A stretch of 39,061 nt of DNA from an uncultured SAR324 cluster bacterium (GTDB lineage Bacteria; SAR324; NAC60-12), in the NCBI GenBank assembly GCA_902513935.1, contig CABXOR010000013.1:1-39061 (forward strand). Direction: 5' to 3'. The notes under the pieces were generated by a model, which saw only the letters and a program-made list of their open reading frames with translations, ran no database searches and was not told the origin of the DNA. Both the position numbers and the translations under genes were made by a program. Shown here one piece after another: positions 23,830 through 32,518 of this stretch (its first letter is position 1; every line of letters starts with the position of its first letter).

Positions 23830-24681
23830 TCATGAATTTAGTTGAGACCACATTTCCCAGCGTTCCAGAAATTCAAGCAAATGCGCTTTGCCCGGAAGGG
23901 CCCCTTCTGTACTGAGCAAATTCCGGACACGCTCCTGTTCTTCAATATATTGCTGGTTATTAAAAAAACCTCCAAAATAAGCCATCCGCAACCAAATCAA
24001 ATATGTACTTAAAGCATCACATTCATTATAGGCTACAATTTCAGCCAGACGCCCATCCAGCCACATTGGCGCTACCTCTTCACCACTTACCCCCAGTTTT
24101 CCTGGAATTCCGCAAACGGTCGCGATTTCATTCAGTGAAGGATTAGAATTTCCGTAACCTCCCAGGATTTCGATCAAATCAATATGAGCTTCACTGTTAC
24201 GTGCATCAAAATAATCATAACCTTCCCATGGTTTATTGGGGCGTTTTGCAAATTTTGCTGCTTGAATACCTCTTGCTACAGCTCGCTGCAGAAGGATTTT
24301 AAGGTCTGCTTTTGATGAATTAAACCCCACCAGTTGAGGTTTTTTTTCGCCTACCGCATTAAGGAAACGTGACAAAATTTCTGTCTCTGATGTGTGTTCC
24401 GGATCGGTTGCATCATGAGGCAAAGCCGTCAAAGACAAGGCCACCTCTCCATTTCCTTTTTCAGAACGAACGACCGCGGCAATGGAAATTATGCGGCAAA
24501 TTGTGGTTTTGAGGTAAGGCATCGGATTTTCTTCATCCGCACCTCCTTCTTCCCACATTTTTTGGATTACTTCTGCATCAGAAGTATCTTCCAGAAGTTG
24601 ATATAATCTTCTTCCCGCATCCGGATCCGGCACCCATTCCGCGTCAAAAGCCCATACATCTTTGTTGACTGATTTGAACAT
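23830..24681 (-). CDS. Predicted 3'-5' exonuclease, PolB-like (DEDDy)
   Basis: A 283 aa RNase H-fold exonuclease of the PolB-associated type (Pfam DNA_pol_B_exo2 group). The three exonuclease motifs are visible: AFDAEW (Asp, Glu), LVGFNSSKADLKIL (Asn/Asp) and the YNECDALSTYLIWLRM block carrying the final tyrosine/aspartate pair. DYFDARNSEAHIDLIEILGGYG is the usual linker of this family. No polymerase domain is fused. It probably acts in DNA proofreading or repair in the cytoplasm. It is transcribed alone, away from the glycosyltransferase. Confidence 0.85.
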   Translation of the reverse strand: MFKSVNKDVWAFDAEWVPDPDAGRRLYQLLEDTSDAEVIQKMWEEGGADEENPMPYLKTTICRIISIAAVVRSEKGNGEVALSLTALPHDATDPEHTSETEILSRFLNAVGEKKPQLVGFNSSKADLKILLQRAVARGIQAAKFAKRPNKPWEGYDYFDARNSEAHIDLIEILGGYGNSNPSLNEIATVCGIPGKLGVSGEEVAPMWLDGRLAEIVAYNECDALSTYLIWLRMAYFGGFFNNQQYIEEQERVRNLLSTEGALPGKAHLLEFLERWEMWSQLNS

Positions 24682-24874
24682 AAGACCTGCCTTGTACTTT
24701 TGTAGATTGATTCCCGGAGTTTAGCGTTATGAAAACGTATTGACAAACTAATCTATGACAGAACAATGCTTTGTGCAAGAAAAGCAAGAAGAAAAACTGC
24801 TGCCTGATTAATCACTCGATTCCAATTTTACAGAAAAAATAATCGTCAGAGAACAACCAAAAACGTCTGCAACA
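24682..24874. other. Divergent intergenic DNA
   Basis: An AT-rich spacer of the 300-base divergent gap between the exonuclease and glycosyltransferase genes. A TTGACA occurs at 24740-24745 with only a poor -10 downstream. I see no small gene or RNA structure. Confidence 0.4.
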
Positions 24875-24903
24875 TTGACAAGATATTAAACTTGTCATAG
24901 ATT
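24875..24903 (+). promoter_or_regulatory. Candidate promoter with an overlapping inverted repeat
   Basis: TTGACA (24875-24880), 17-base spacer and TAGATT (24898-24903) give a good sigma70-type promoter 78 bases before the glycosyltransferase. TGACAAG (24876-24882) and CTTGTCA (24891-24897) form a perfect 7-bp inverted repeat that spans the -35 and the spacer, as a repressor operator would. Confidence 0.5.
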
Positions 24904-24980
24904 GGTCAACAGATAATTTTCAAATCAAGCTTTCAATATTTTTTCTTGCAGCAAGCAGACTGAAGCAAAAACCAAACTCC

Positions 24981-25778
24981 ATGAATCTCAGCGTTACCAT
25001 CATCGGCCATAATGAAGTTGATCATTTACGGGAATTATTGCCCCAACTCAAATGGGCAACTGAAATCGTCTATGTTGACTGTGAAAGTCAGGACGACTCA
25101 CTGGAATTTGCACGTGATCTAGGCTGCCGTGTTTTTTCTCGTCCCAACTATACCAACCTTAATGTCAACAAAAGTTACGCGATGGAGCAGGCTAGTGAGG
25201 ATTGGGTTTTTTACGTGGATCCAGATGAGCGGATTCCAGAAAATTTGGTTGATGAAATAGAAAAAGTAATTCAAGCTACGACAAATTCAGCTTTCAAACT
25301 CAAGCGCCGTAATCATTACTTTGGACACTGGCTGCGTCACGGAAGTCAATATCCGGACACACAGTTACGTTTATTCCAGAGAGGTTCTGCCAGCTTCCCT
25401 AACCAACATGTACATGAAAAACTTATAGTGAAGGGAAGTATCGGCAGTCTGCAAAGTGATATGCTCCACTTTCCTTACCTGAATATCAGCCAGTTTTTGA
25501 GCAAGTTTGATTTCTATTCCGGAGTTGAGGCAGGTTATCTCCGGAATGCCGGCCTACAGGTGACTGCAGGAAATTCTATTCGCTTTTTGCTACTCAAACC
25601 ATTTTCCCGTTTCCTAAGACGCTATCTGTTTAAAGGAGGATTCCTCGACGGATTTCCGGGATTGTTCTGTGCAATTTTTGATGCCCTGAATTTTGTCGTC
25701 CGTTATTTCAAGCTCTGGGAAATAACTCATAATCCTCCAGCAAAAAGGGAACAGCAAGGTCCGGAATCGAGAACGTAA
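24981..25778 (+). CDS. Family 2 glycosyltransferase (WaaE/KdtX-like)
   Basis: A 265 aa GT-A glycosyltransferase of the group that adds sugars to lipopolysaccharide core. It shows LSVTIIGHNEVDHLRELL, the nucleotide-sugar pocket EIVYVDCESQDDSLE, the DxD-like metal site VFYVDPDERIP and QLRLFQRGSASFPNQHVHEK, a characteristic block of the WaaE-like group. A basic, amphipathic C-terminal region probably associates with the inner membrane. Acceptor and sugar are not predictable here. It converges on the amidotransferase gene with only 4 bases between the stops. Confidence 0.88.
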   Translation: MNLSVTIIGHNEVDHLRELLPQLKWATEIVYVDCESQDDSLEFARDLGCRVFSRPNYTNLNVNKSYAMEQASEDWVFYVDPDERIPENLVDEIEKVIQATTNSAFKLKRRNHYFGHWLRHGSQYPDTQLRLFQRGSASFPNQHVHEKLIVKGSIGSLQSDMLHFPYLNISQFLSKFDFYSGVEAGYLRNAGLQVTAGNSIRFLLLKPFSRFLRRYLFKGGFLDGFPGLFCAIFDALNFVVRYFKLWEITHNPPAKREQQGPESRT

Positions 25779-25782
25779 AAGG

Positions 25783-26499
25783 TTATTTGTGAGGATCACC
25801 ATTCCTGAGGAAATTCAGCATCCAGTTTGCTATTTGCTGAGGCTGGATGGTTTGCTCCAGCGATTTCATTCCTGCTTCAAATACTTTTGGACCCAATATT
25901 TCTTTCCTGAGATTCAGTAATGCTTTGGAGTATGCTTTCTGAAATTCTGGATGTCCCTGAAATGTCAAAATATGATCATCAATTCTGAAAGCAGCATAAG
26001 GGCAGAAATCACTTTCCGCAATCAATTCGGCACCTTCAGGAAGTTTTGTAACCTGATCCTTGTGACTTGCCAAAAGTGAAAATTGTTCCAAAGCTGGTTC
26101 AATCCAGGCTTGCATGGATACCGTTTGGTAGTTTTGCACTCCTACACCCCAACCTCGTTCTGATGCTTCAGTTTTTCCGCCTAAAGCTTTGGCAACCATT
26201 TGATGTCCAAAGCAAATGCCAAGCAGAGGATGTTTCTGCCTGTTCAGTTCAACTACATACTTTTCCAACTTTCGAATCCACGGTTCATCATCATAAACGC
26301 TTAAGCGGCTGCCCGTAATCAAATACGCTTCACACTCTTCCAGAGTTTGGGGATACTGCTTCAGCTGTACATCATAATTTTTAAAATCTAAATCCGGATC
26401 AATAGATTTAAAAAGCGACAAAAACATTTCCGGATAGTTGCCGTGCTCGTCCCGGAAATTTTCATTGGTGGAATCACACTGAAGAATACCAATTTTCAT
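25783..26499 (-). CDS. Class I glutamine amidotransferase-like protein
   Basis: A stand-alone GATase1 domain of 238 aa, similar to the YfeJ/GuaA-like cytosolic group. The catalytic triad is visible: Cys in LLGICFGHQMVAKALGG, and His plus Glu in LTFQGHPEFQ. A strong Shine-Dalgarno (AGGAGGG) precedes the ATG. Members hydrolyse glutamine or gamma-glutamyl compounds; some degrade gamma-glutamyl polyamines or are of unknown role. No synthetase partner is adjacent, so the substrate is unknown. Confidence 0.85.
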   Translation of the reverse strand: MKIGILQCDSTNENFRDEHGNYPEMFLSLFKSIDPDLDFKNYDVQLKQYPQTLEECEAYLITGSRLSVYDDEPWIRKLEKYVVELNRQKHPLLGICFGHQMVAKALGGKTEASERGWGVGVQNYQTVSMQAWIEPALEQFSLLASHKDQVTKLPEGAELIAESDFCPYAAFRIDDHILTFQGHPEFQKAYSKALLNLRKEILGPKVFEAGMKSLEQTIQPQQIANWMLNFLRNGDPHK

Positions 26500-26769
26500 A
26501 TAGTCCCTCCTGAAAAAAGAAATAGCCTAAACAGGCTAGCAGAATTGACAATAGTTGCAATCAGATTGATAAATGAAAATCCCCCATTTTCATTTTCAGA
26601 TAAACAAATATCAGTAACCATCATGATTATTTTATCTTGAATCTGTTTCAGACAGTCCAATCATTAAATCCGGCTCTTCTCATACGATGATTATTGACAG
26701 CTACAGCCGTTTCCGTTAGTTTCAGAAGTAACAAATAAAATCATAAATCATTTTATATCCCCAAATTAT
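26500..26769. promoter_or_regulatory. Divergent regulatory region between amidotransferase and psuG
   Basis: TAGCCT-aaac-AGGCTA (26523-26538) is a perfect inverted repeat close to the amidotransferase start and could be an operator. On the plus strand TTGACA (26694-26699), 17 bases and TAGTTT (26717-26722) form a weak promoter for psuG. No gene is visible. Confidence 0.35.
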
Positions 26770-27699
26770 ATGGAAAAAAATAAGACAGCACAGTGGGTGG
26801 ACATTTCCAAGGAAGTTCAAGATGCACTGAAAACAGATAAAGCGATTGTTGCACTGGAATCGACAATTATTTCACATGGAATGCCTTATCCTCAAAACTT
26901 GGAAACAGCACTGGCAGTTGAAAATATTATTCGAAATGAAGGGGCTTTCCCCGCCACAATTGCTGTTTCAGCAGGCAGGATCAAGATCGGTTTGAGCAGG
27001 CAGGAGCTTCAGCAGTTTGCTCAAAACAGTGATCCGGTAAAAGTTAGCCGCCGGGATTTACCGGTAGTTCTTTCACAAAAACTGAGTGGTGGCACCACTG
27101 TGGCTGCAACTATGATTTGTGCACAGATTGCCGGAATTCCAGTCTTTGTGACAGGCGGCATTGGTGGAGTACACCGCGAAAATGAAAAAACCATGGACGT
27201 TTCCGCAGACTTGATGGAGTTGGCTCATACAAATGTTGCTGTAGTCTGTGCCGGAATAAAATCAATTCTTGATATCCCCCGAACTCTTGAATATTTGGAA
27301 ACACACGGTGTGCCTGTAATTGGTTACCAGACGGCAGAGTTTCCTTCATTTTATACGCCGTCCAGCGGTTCAATGGTTCAAACCAGAATTGACACACCTG
27401 AAGACATTGCACGTTGTATGAAAATTAAATGGGACTTGGGGTTGGCCGGAGGTCTTGTGATTGGGAATCCCGTACCTCCGAAAGATGCAATGGATGAGTC
27501 GCTAATTGAAGGAGCAATCACAGAAGCGCTGAAAGAAGCAACTGAAAAGGAAATCGAAGGAAAAGAGGTGACTCCATATTTGCTGGAGCGAATCAATCAG
27601 CTTACTCATGGAGAAAGCCTGAAGAGTAACATTGCACTGGTACGTAATAATGCCAGCTTAGGAGCTAAAATCGCCCTGGCTTACAAGGCTCTGCTTTGA
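26770..27699 (+). CDS. psuG: Pseudouridine-5'-phosphate glycosidase
   Basis: PsuG cleaves (reversibly) the C-C glycosidic bond of pseudouridine 5'-phosphate to uracil and ribose 5-phosphate, recycling RNA-derived pseudouridine. The 309 aa length is typical. Diagnostic blocks are VALESTIISHGMPYPQN (catalytic Glu and metal-site region), SRRDLPVVLSQKLSGGTTVAATM (active-site Lys) and GVPVIGYQTAEFPSFYTPSSG. The kinase PsuK is not adjacent. It ends 19 bases inside the convergent acidic receiver gene. The nearby NCS2 permease could move the uracil, but that link is only suggestive. Confidence 0.96.
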   Translation: MEKNKTAQWVDISKEVQDALKTDKAIVALESTIISHGMPYPQNLETALAVENIIRNEGAFPATIAVSAGRIKIGLSRQELQQFAQNSDPVKVSRRDLPVVLSQKLSGGTTVAATMICAQIAGIPVFVTGGIGGVHRENEKTMDVSADLMELAHTNVAVVCAGIKSILDIPRTLEYLETHGVPVIGYQTAEFPSFYTPSSGSMVQTRIDTPEDIARCMKIKWDLGLAGGLVIGNPVPPKDAMDESLIEGAITEALKEATEKEIEGKEVTPYLLERINQLTHGESLKSNIALVRNNASLGAKIALAYKALL

Positions 27700-29735
27700 T
27701 CCATTCGTATTACTTGTGTTTTTAATTCTGAAACTGCCAGTTCGACAAGAGATGCTGCAATAGATTTTTCCAAAGCATTCTGAACTGAATTTGTGACAAT
27801 CTCCTTCAACTCATTTTCTGTAAAACTGAAACTGTCCGCTTTTTCAAATTTTTCTTCTTCATCATCAAAACTCTCGAAAGCACTTGCCTCCGTTTCTGTC
27901 TGATCCGGAGCTTCTTCAGTTATTTCTTTTTTTCGATCAAATCCCATAAAGGCATCCTTAGCAGCATCCCAACTTTCAAACACATCTTCTTCAAGTCCAA
28001 GTGACATTTCAGCATACATTTTTTTGTCAGACTCTGCATCAACATCTTGTAAGTCTTTGGATTTTGCTGCGAGGCTTCCTTCCAGTTCCTCAAAAAGTGG
28101 ATCTCCATAATCAGCTTCTCCGTGCACTGATTCTTCCTCATCCGTTTCCAGAAGATCTCCCAGTTCATCCAGCATGGATCCTACCAGTTCGTCTTCTGAA
28201 TCATCTTCCGACACTGCTAATTCGTCTTCAGATAATTCTTCAACTTCCAGTTTTTCTTTTTCCAGATCCTCCTCAAACTCCTCTTCTTCTATTTCAAACT
28301 CTGTTTCTGCAGAATCAAGAGCTTCCATTTGTTCACTGAGGTCTTCCAGTTCATTCATAGCACTTTCTGCTGATTCTTCCTGCTCGCCAATACTTTCATG
28401 AACCATTGACATAATATCCTCATCTCCCTGACTCTCATCAAAATCTTCTTCAAATTCGTCTGCAGATGTATCTTCTACGTATTGTTCAGCATCCTCGATT
28501 TCAACTGTCTCCTCAAGATCCTGCTCCACAGAGTCCGTTAATAATTTATTGTCAAGTGAACTTTGCGATCCCTCTACTGTTTCTTCGAAATCAGGTCCCA
28601 GTTCATAATTATCCAATTCCTGAACTGATTCTGACGTGTTCCTCCTATCGGAATCAGTGTCTTGAATCGAAGGTTCGGCTGGCTCTTCAAATGAGGAGAG
28701 ATTTTCTAGAAATTCGGATTGGGAATCTTCTTCTTCCAAACTTATATCCGTCAGGCCCTCTCTAGGCGTCTGATCCAATTCGGGAGAGCGTGACCAGATA
28801 TCATCCAGATCCTCAAAATCATTTACTTCAAGATTAATATCCGCTGGTGCCTTCAGATCCTGTTCTGTTTTTTCACCCTCAACTTTGATGCGGCTTTCAG
28901 CATATTTGTCTTCCAAACCAGAGTCCTTAAGTTGCACCAATCCTATTGAGGCAGGATCTGTCCCAGTTTTTATAGTGTCCGTAACAACTTCTTCGAAGTC
29001 AATTTCAATTCCATCTTCATCAAGCTTAAGATCAAATTCAAACCCGTTGTCCATTGTCATTTCTTCATCAATGATGGTTTCAAGACCGTTAGATGTTATT
29101 TCATTTTCATCCAGCTCAACTTCTGCCTTTTTCACTGTATCCTTAGAAATGTCATCCAGAATCATTGAATCCATTTCACTACCTGATGAAGAAGATAGTT
29201 TTGGTTCCAGGGCATTCTGCTCTAATTCTTCTGTTACTTGAGATCCTTCCTCAACTGGTGAGTTTACTTCTTGTTCCCCCTCTTTAATATCATTCAATTG
29301 ATTGTCAATTGAGCTCATGTCTATCTTGAAATCTTCACCATCATTATCCGGTTCAATGCCAAAATTATCATCAAGAGCAACAAATTGACTTATCTGTTCC
29401 TGAAGCATCAATGCTTCAAAGGGTTTGCGAAGCAAGCCATCAATTCCAAGCTCTGAAATAATTTTTTCGTCAAGCTCGTCTTTTGGGTTTACAAGTAAAA
29501 TTATTGGGGTATTTTTCAGCTGCGGGTCTTTACGTATTTCTCTGTAATTCTTGTAGTTTTGATCGCCGCCCGAATTACTGAGTAAAATTAAATCCGGCTC
29601 CAGATTAAGTGCCTGCTGCACAAATAAATCTGGATTATATTCTTGAGTAACTGAAATTGCACTGGCCTTCAACGAGGCGGCAATTAAACTTTGAATTTCT
29701 GGATTTTCTTCGAGTATAAGAATTAATTGGGACAT
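27681..29735 (-). CDS. Large acidic protein with a degenerate receiver domain
   Basis: 684 aa in three parts. Residues about 3-115 are a CheY-like receiver (LILILEENPEIQSLIA, then PIILLVNPK and LLRKPFEA). The phospho-aspartate position reads LILLSNSGG, i.e. Ser instead of Asp, so phosphorylation is unlikely. The middle, about 450 residues, is extremely rich in Glu, Asp and Ser and should be disordered. The last ~60 residues (TENELKEIVTNSVQNALEKS) form an amphipathic helix region like that seen at the ends of some delta-type receiver scaffold proteins. It probably serves as a scaffold or polar-localisation protein, not a kinase target. The N-terminal assignment is good, the role unknown. Confidence 0.75.
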   Translation of the reverse strand: MSQLILILEENPEIQSLIAASLKASAISVTQEYNPDLFVQQALNLEPDLILLSNSGGDQNYKNYREIRKDPQLKNTPIILLVNPKDELDEKIISELGIDGLLRKPFEALMLQEQISQFVALDDNFGIEPDNDGEDFKIDMSSIDNQLNDIKEGEQEVNSPVEEGSQVTEELEQNALEPKLSSSSGSEMDSMILDDISKDTVKKAEVELDENEITSNGLETIIDEEMTMDNGFEFDLKLDEDGIEIDFEEVVTDTIKTGTDPASIGLVQLKDSGLEDKYAESRIKVEGEKTEQDLKAPADINLEVNDFEDLDDIWSRSPELDQTPREGLTDISLEEEDSQSEFLENLSSFEEPAEPSIQDTDSDRRNTSESVQELDNYELGPDFEETVEGSQSSLDNKLLTDSVEQDLEETVEIEDAEQYVEDTSADEFEEDFDESQGDEDIMSMVHESIGEQEESAESAMNELEDLSEQMEALDSAETEFEIEEEEFEEDLEKEKLEVEELSEDELAVSEDDSEDELVGSMLDELGDLLETDEEESVHGEADYGDPLFEELEGSLAAKSKDLQDVDAESDKKMYAEMSLGLEEDVFESWDAAKDAFMGFDRKKEITEEAPDQTETEASAFESFDDEEEKFEKADSFSFTENELKEIVTNSVQNALEKSIAASLVELAVSELKTQVIRMDQSRAL

Positions 29736-29869
29736 GAATATTGCTTTTTAGACTCCTAAATTGTCAGAACATAGTCATTAAAAAAATTCCTCTTAGAACT
29801 AATCCAGTGCTTTAATGCAAGATAATGCCCTAACTATTGAACAAATATTAACTAGATTTGTTATTTACT

Positions 29870-29898
29870 TTGAACCTTTTTATAAGAAACTTTATCCT
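29870..29898 (+). promoter_or_regulatory. Candidate promoter for the LptG-like gene
   Basis: TTGAAC (29870-29875), 17 bases and TATCCT (29893-29898) lie 46 bases before the permease ATG in the AT-rich divergent gap of 208 bases. Both hexamers are near consensus. Confidence 0.4.
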
Positions 29899-29943
29899 GT
29901 TCTGAATACTATTAAGTTTATTCACCAATGAGGGCCAGAAACT

Positions 29944-30999
29944 ATGCCGTTCAAAATAATCTCAAAATATATTGCATCAGAGTTCAACCGTTATTTTATG
30001 TTGTTTCTCGGTGCATTTGTATTGATGAGTCTGGTGGGGAATTTTTTTGGTAACCTGGCAGATGTTTTTACTGACTGGCAGAGTTTTTTGAAGTTCCTTC
30101 AAGAAACGGCTCTTTTGCTGCCTCTACTGCTGGAACTAATAATACCAATTACGGTTTTACTGGCAACTATTGCTACATACAGTTCACTGAACAAGAATGC
30201 TGAATTGCTGGCAATGCGTAGTTCTGGAATCGGCGGTTGGAGACTGGCTTTTCCTGTGTTAGCTGTTTCTGCTTTGATTGCGTCTTTTGCGTATTTCAGC
30301 CAAAATTACTTGTACACATGGATGCATCAGACTTGGGTCAAACAGGAAAATTCTGCACGCTTGCCACCACTCTGGAAAGTGGGAGAAGAACAAAGCATTT
30401 ACTATTTTGGGAATCGCCAACATAATGGCCGCATAAGTTCTATCTCCTCATTTAACTGGGAGCAAAATCCTTTTCAACTTCTGGGAAGAACTGCAATTGA
30501 ACGGGGAGAACAACAAAACAATTCATGGATCTTTCACGATATTCAAAAATACATTTTCCAGAATGAAAATTTGCGGCTTGAACACGTTGAACAATGGAGA
30601 ATCGAAACAGAAAAGTTGCCCACTGTACCCTTTGATATTCCCATTTCTCCGCACCATCAACCCCTCCTAGACTTGTATGAAAATACTCTTAAACTTCAAA
30701 GTGAAGGACAAGATGTAACTCGTAATTGGGTTGCGATTTTCCAGAAGACCGCCTATCCGTTTCAAATTTTTATCATGGTTCTGATTGGTTTGGGGCTGTC
30801 TGCATCATATAACAGACGGGGGATGGCGGCAGAATCTCTGGCATTCAGTTGCTTACTCGGGATTTTGTTCTGGATACTCAATCAGATAACCATGGCAGTC
30901 GGCAGTGCAGGCATGATATTCCCTTTCTTTGCAGCATGGATCGGAAATATAATTTTTCTCGCTCTAGCCCTCTGGCTTCTGTCTTATAAAAGGGTATAA
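29944..30999 (+). CDS. lptG: LptF/LptG-family lipopolysaccharide export permease
   Basis: One of the two inner-membrane permeases of the LptB2FG exporter that extracts LPS and pushes it along the Lpt bridge. The 351 aa protein has three N-terminal helices (SEFNRYFMLFLGAFVLMSLV region), the conserved ELLAMRSSGIGGWRLAFPV cytoplasmic coupling loop, a periplasmic beta-jellyroll in the middle and three C-terminal helices. LptF and LptG are hard to separate by eye; it fits LptG slightly better in length and loop. Its partner is not in the window. Confidence 0.88.
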   Translation: MPFKIISKYIASEFNRYFMLFLGAFVLMSLVGNFFGNLADVFTDWQSFLKFLQETALLLPLLLELIIPITVLLATIATYSSLNKNAELLAMRSSGIGGWRLAFPVLAVSALIASFAYFSQNYLYTWMHQTWVKQENSARLPPLWKVGEEQSIYYFGNRQHNGRISSISSFNWEQNPFQLLGRTAIERGEQQNNSWIFHDIQKYIFQNENLRLEHVEQWRIETEKLPTVPFDIPISPHHQPLLDLYENTLKLQSEGQDVTRNWVAIFQKTAYPFQIFIMVLIGLGLSASYNRRGMAAESLAFSCLLGILFWILNQITMAVGSAGMIFPFFAAWIGNIIFLALALWLLSYKRV

Positions 31000-31046
31000 T
31001 CTATTTTGCGGTGTTGAATTTCCGATTTACATCCAAAATCAAAAAG

Positions 31047-32420
31047 TTAAGCAAAAATTGACTCAGTGAATTGTTGGGCATCAAAGGGTCTTAAATCTTC
31101 AACCTGTTCACCTACTCCGATGTAACGCACAGGAATATCAAACTCGTTGACGATGCCGATAACAACTCCTCCCTTGGAAGTGCCATCCAGTTTAGTAATT
31201 ATAAGCCCTGTTAAATCTGTAGCTTCCATGAATTCCCGAGTCTGGAATATTGCATTTTGACCTGTGGTAGCATCAAGTACCAGTAGGATTTCGTGGGGTG
31301 CATCAGGAATCAACTTGCGAATCACCCGCACCATTTTTTTTAATTCTTCCATCAAATTCTTTTTGGTGTGCAAACGTCCTGCTGTATCACAGATCACTAC
31401 ATCGTAATCCTCATCTATTCCTTTTTGCACCGTTTCATACATCACCGCAGACGGATCACTTCCGGATTCCTTTTGGATAATGTCGCAATCAGCCCTCCTG
31501 CTCCACTCCACCAACTGTTCAATAGCTGCCGCCCGAAAAGTATCACCTGCACCCATCAAAACTTTTTTACCCTGCTGACGATACTGTGCAGCAATTTTTC
31601 CGATAGTAGTTGTTTTTCCAACACCGTTTACACCAACAAAAAGCAAAATCAACGGCTTCCGTTCCGCAGTCCCGGGGACGGCATATGTTTTACTCATAAT
31701 TTTTTGAATTTCCAGCTGAATTTCTGACTGCAAAACTTGTGGACTGCTTAATTCTTCACGCTCCACCTTCTCTGTGATTGCATCAAGAATACGCTGGGTA
31801 GTTTCCGGACCTATGTCTGAACCGATGAGCACTTCTTCCAAATCATCCAGTAAGTCTTCATTTATTTCTTTTCTACCTAAAACTGCTTCGGCTAAATTAT
31901 CTAGTAACTGTGTTCTTGTTTTAACAACACCTTTATGTAGACGCTCAAGGAAAGAATCTACCTCATCAGGAGTTTCCACGGTTTCAGAAGTTTTTTCAAT
32001 TTCACGCTGAAGAACCTGCTGATTCAGACGTTCCTCTTCAATTGAAGTAATTTTTTCTTGAAGTTCTTTTTCACGTTGTTCCGCTTTTGCAAGTTTTGCG
32101 GACTCTTTTTCTTCACGCAGTTTTTCTTCTTCCTTGATCTGCAACTCAAGTGTTTTGGCATGTTCTTTTTCCAACTGTACCAGGCGCTTCTCTTTTTCCT
32201 TCCCGGAAAGTACTTCGGGAGCTTTATTTTTCAGTGATCTGCTATGGTGCCGATACCATACAAAAAGACACAAAAGAATGATAAAGATTGCAAACCCTAA
32301 CAAAATCAAGGTCGTCATATCCTCTGCTATCGGCACTCCTTTGTTAAAGATTCTACTCAAAAACAGGTTTACTGCTTCACGGAAAGTCGAAACGATTTGT
32401 TTTATTTCTTCAAAAAACAT
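31047..32420 (-). CDS. ftsY: Signal recognition particle receptor FtsY
   Basis: FtsY docks the SRP-ribosome complex at the membrane for co-translational insertion. The 457 aa product has the NG GTPase core: P-loop GVNGVGKTTTIGKIA, DTAGR (GRLHTKKNL) and TKLDGTSKGG. GQNAIFQTREFME is the SRP-GTPase-specific segment. Before the NG domain are a predicted membrane helix (LILLGFAIFIILLCLFVWYR) and a long charged coiled coil rich in Glu and Lys (about residues 75-150), so it may be membrane-anchored. E. coli FtsY lacks this helix. Confidence 0.94.
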   Translation of the reverse strand: MFFEEIKQIVSTFREAVNLFLSRIFNKGVPIAEDMTTLILLGFAIFIILLCLFVWYRHHSRSLKNKAPEVLSGKEKEKRLVQLEKEHAKTLELQIKEEEKLREEKESAKLAKAEQREKELQEKITSIEEERLNQQVLQREIEKTSETVETPDEVDSFLERLHKGVVKTRTQLLDNLAEAVLGRKEINEDLLDDLEEVLIGSDIGPETTQRILDAITEKVEREELSSPQVLQSEIQLEIQKIMSKTYAVPGTAERKPLILLFVGVNGVGKTTTIGKIAAQYRQQGKKVLMGAGDTFRAAAIEQLVEWSRRADCDIIQKESGSDPSAVMYETVQKGIDEDYDVVICDTAGRLHTKKNLMEELKKMVRVIRKLIPDAPHEILLVLDATTGQNAIFQTREFMEATDLTGLIITKLDGTSKGGVVIGIVNEFDIPVRYIGVGEQVEDLRPFDAQQFTESIFA

Positions 32421-32518
32421 GGAAATTATTTTGCTAGTTGTTTTTGTTTTAGACTAAAATTTGGCATTATAGTTAGAAAATATAAACAGAAAGACATCTA
32501 AATTCACCAGCCCTGTAT

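Noticed and set aside
28001..29241. Long plus-strand Ser/Leu-rich frames opposite the acidic protein
   Set aside because: They are mirror images of Glu/Asp/Ser codons on the other strand; composition is the only signal.
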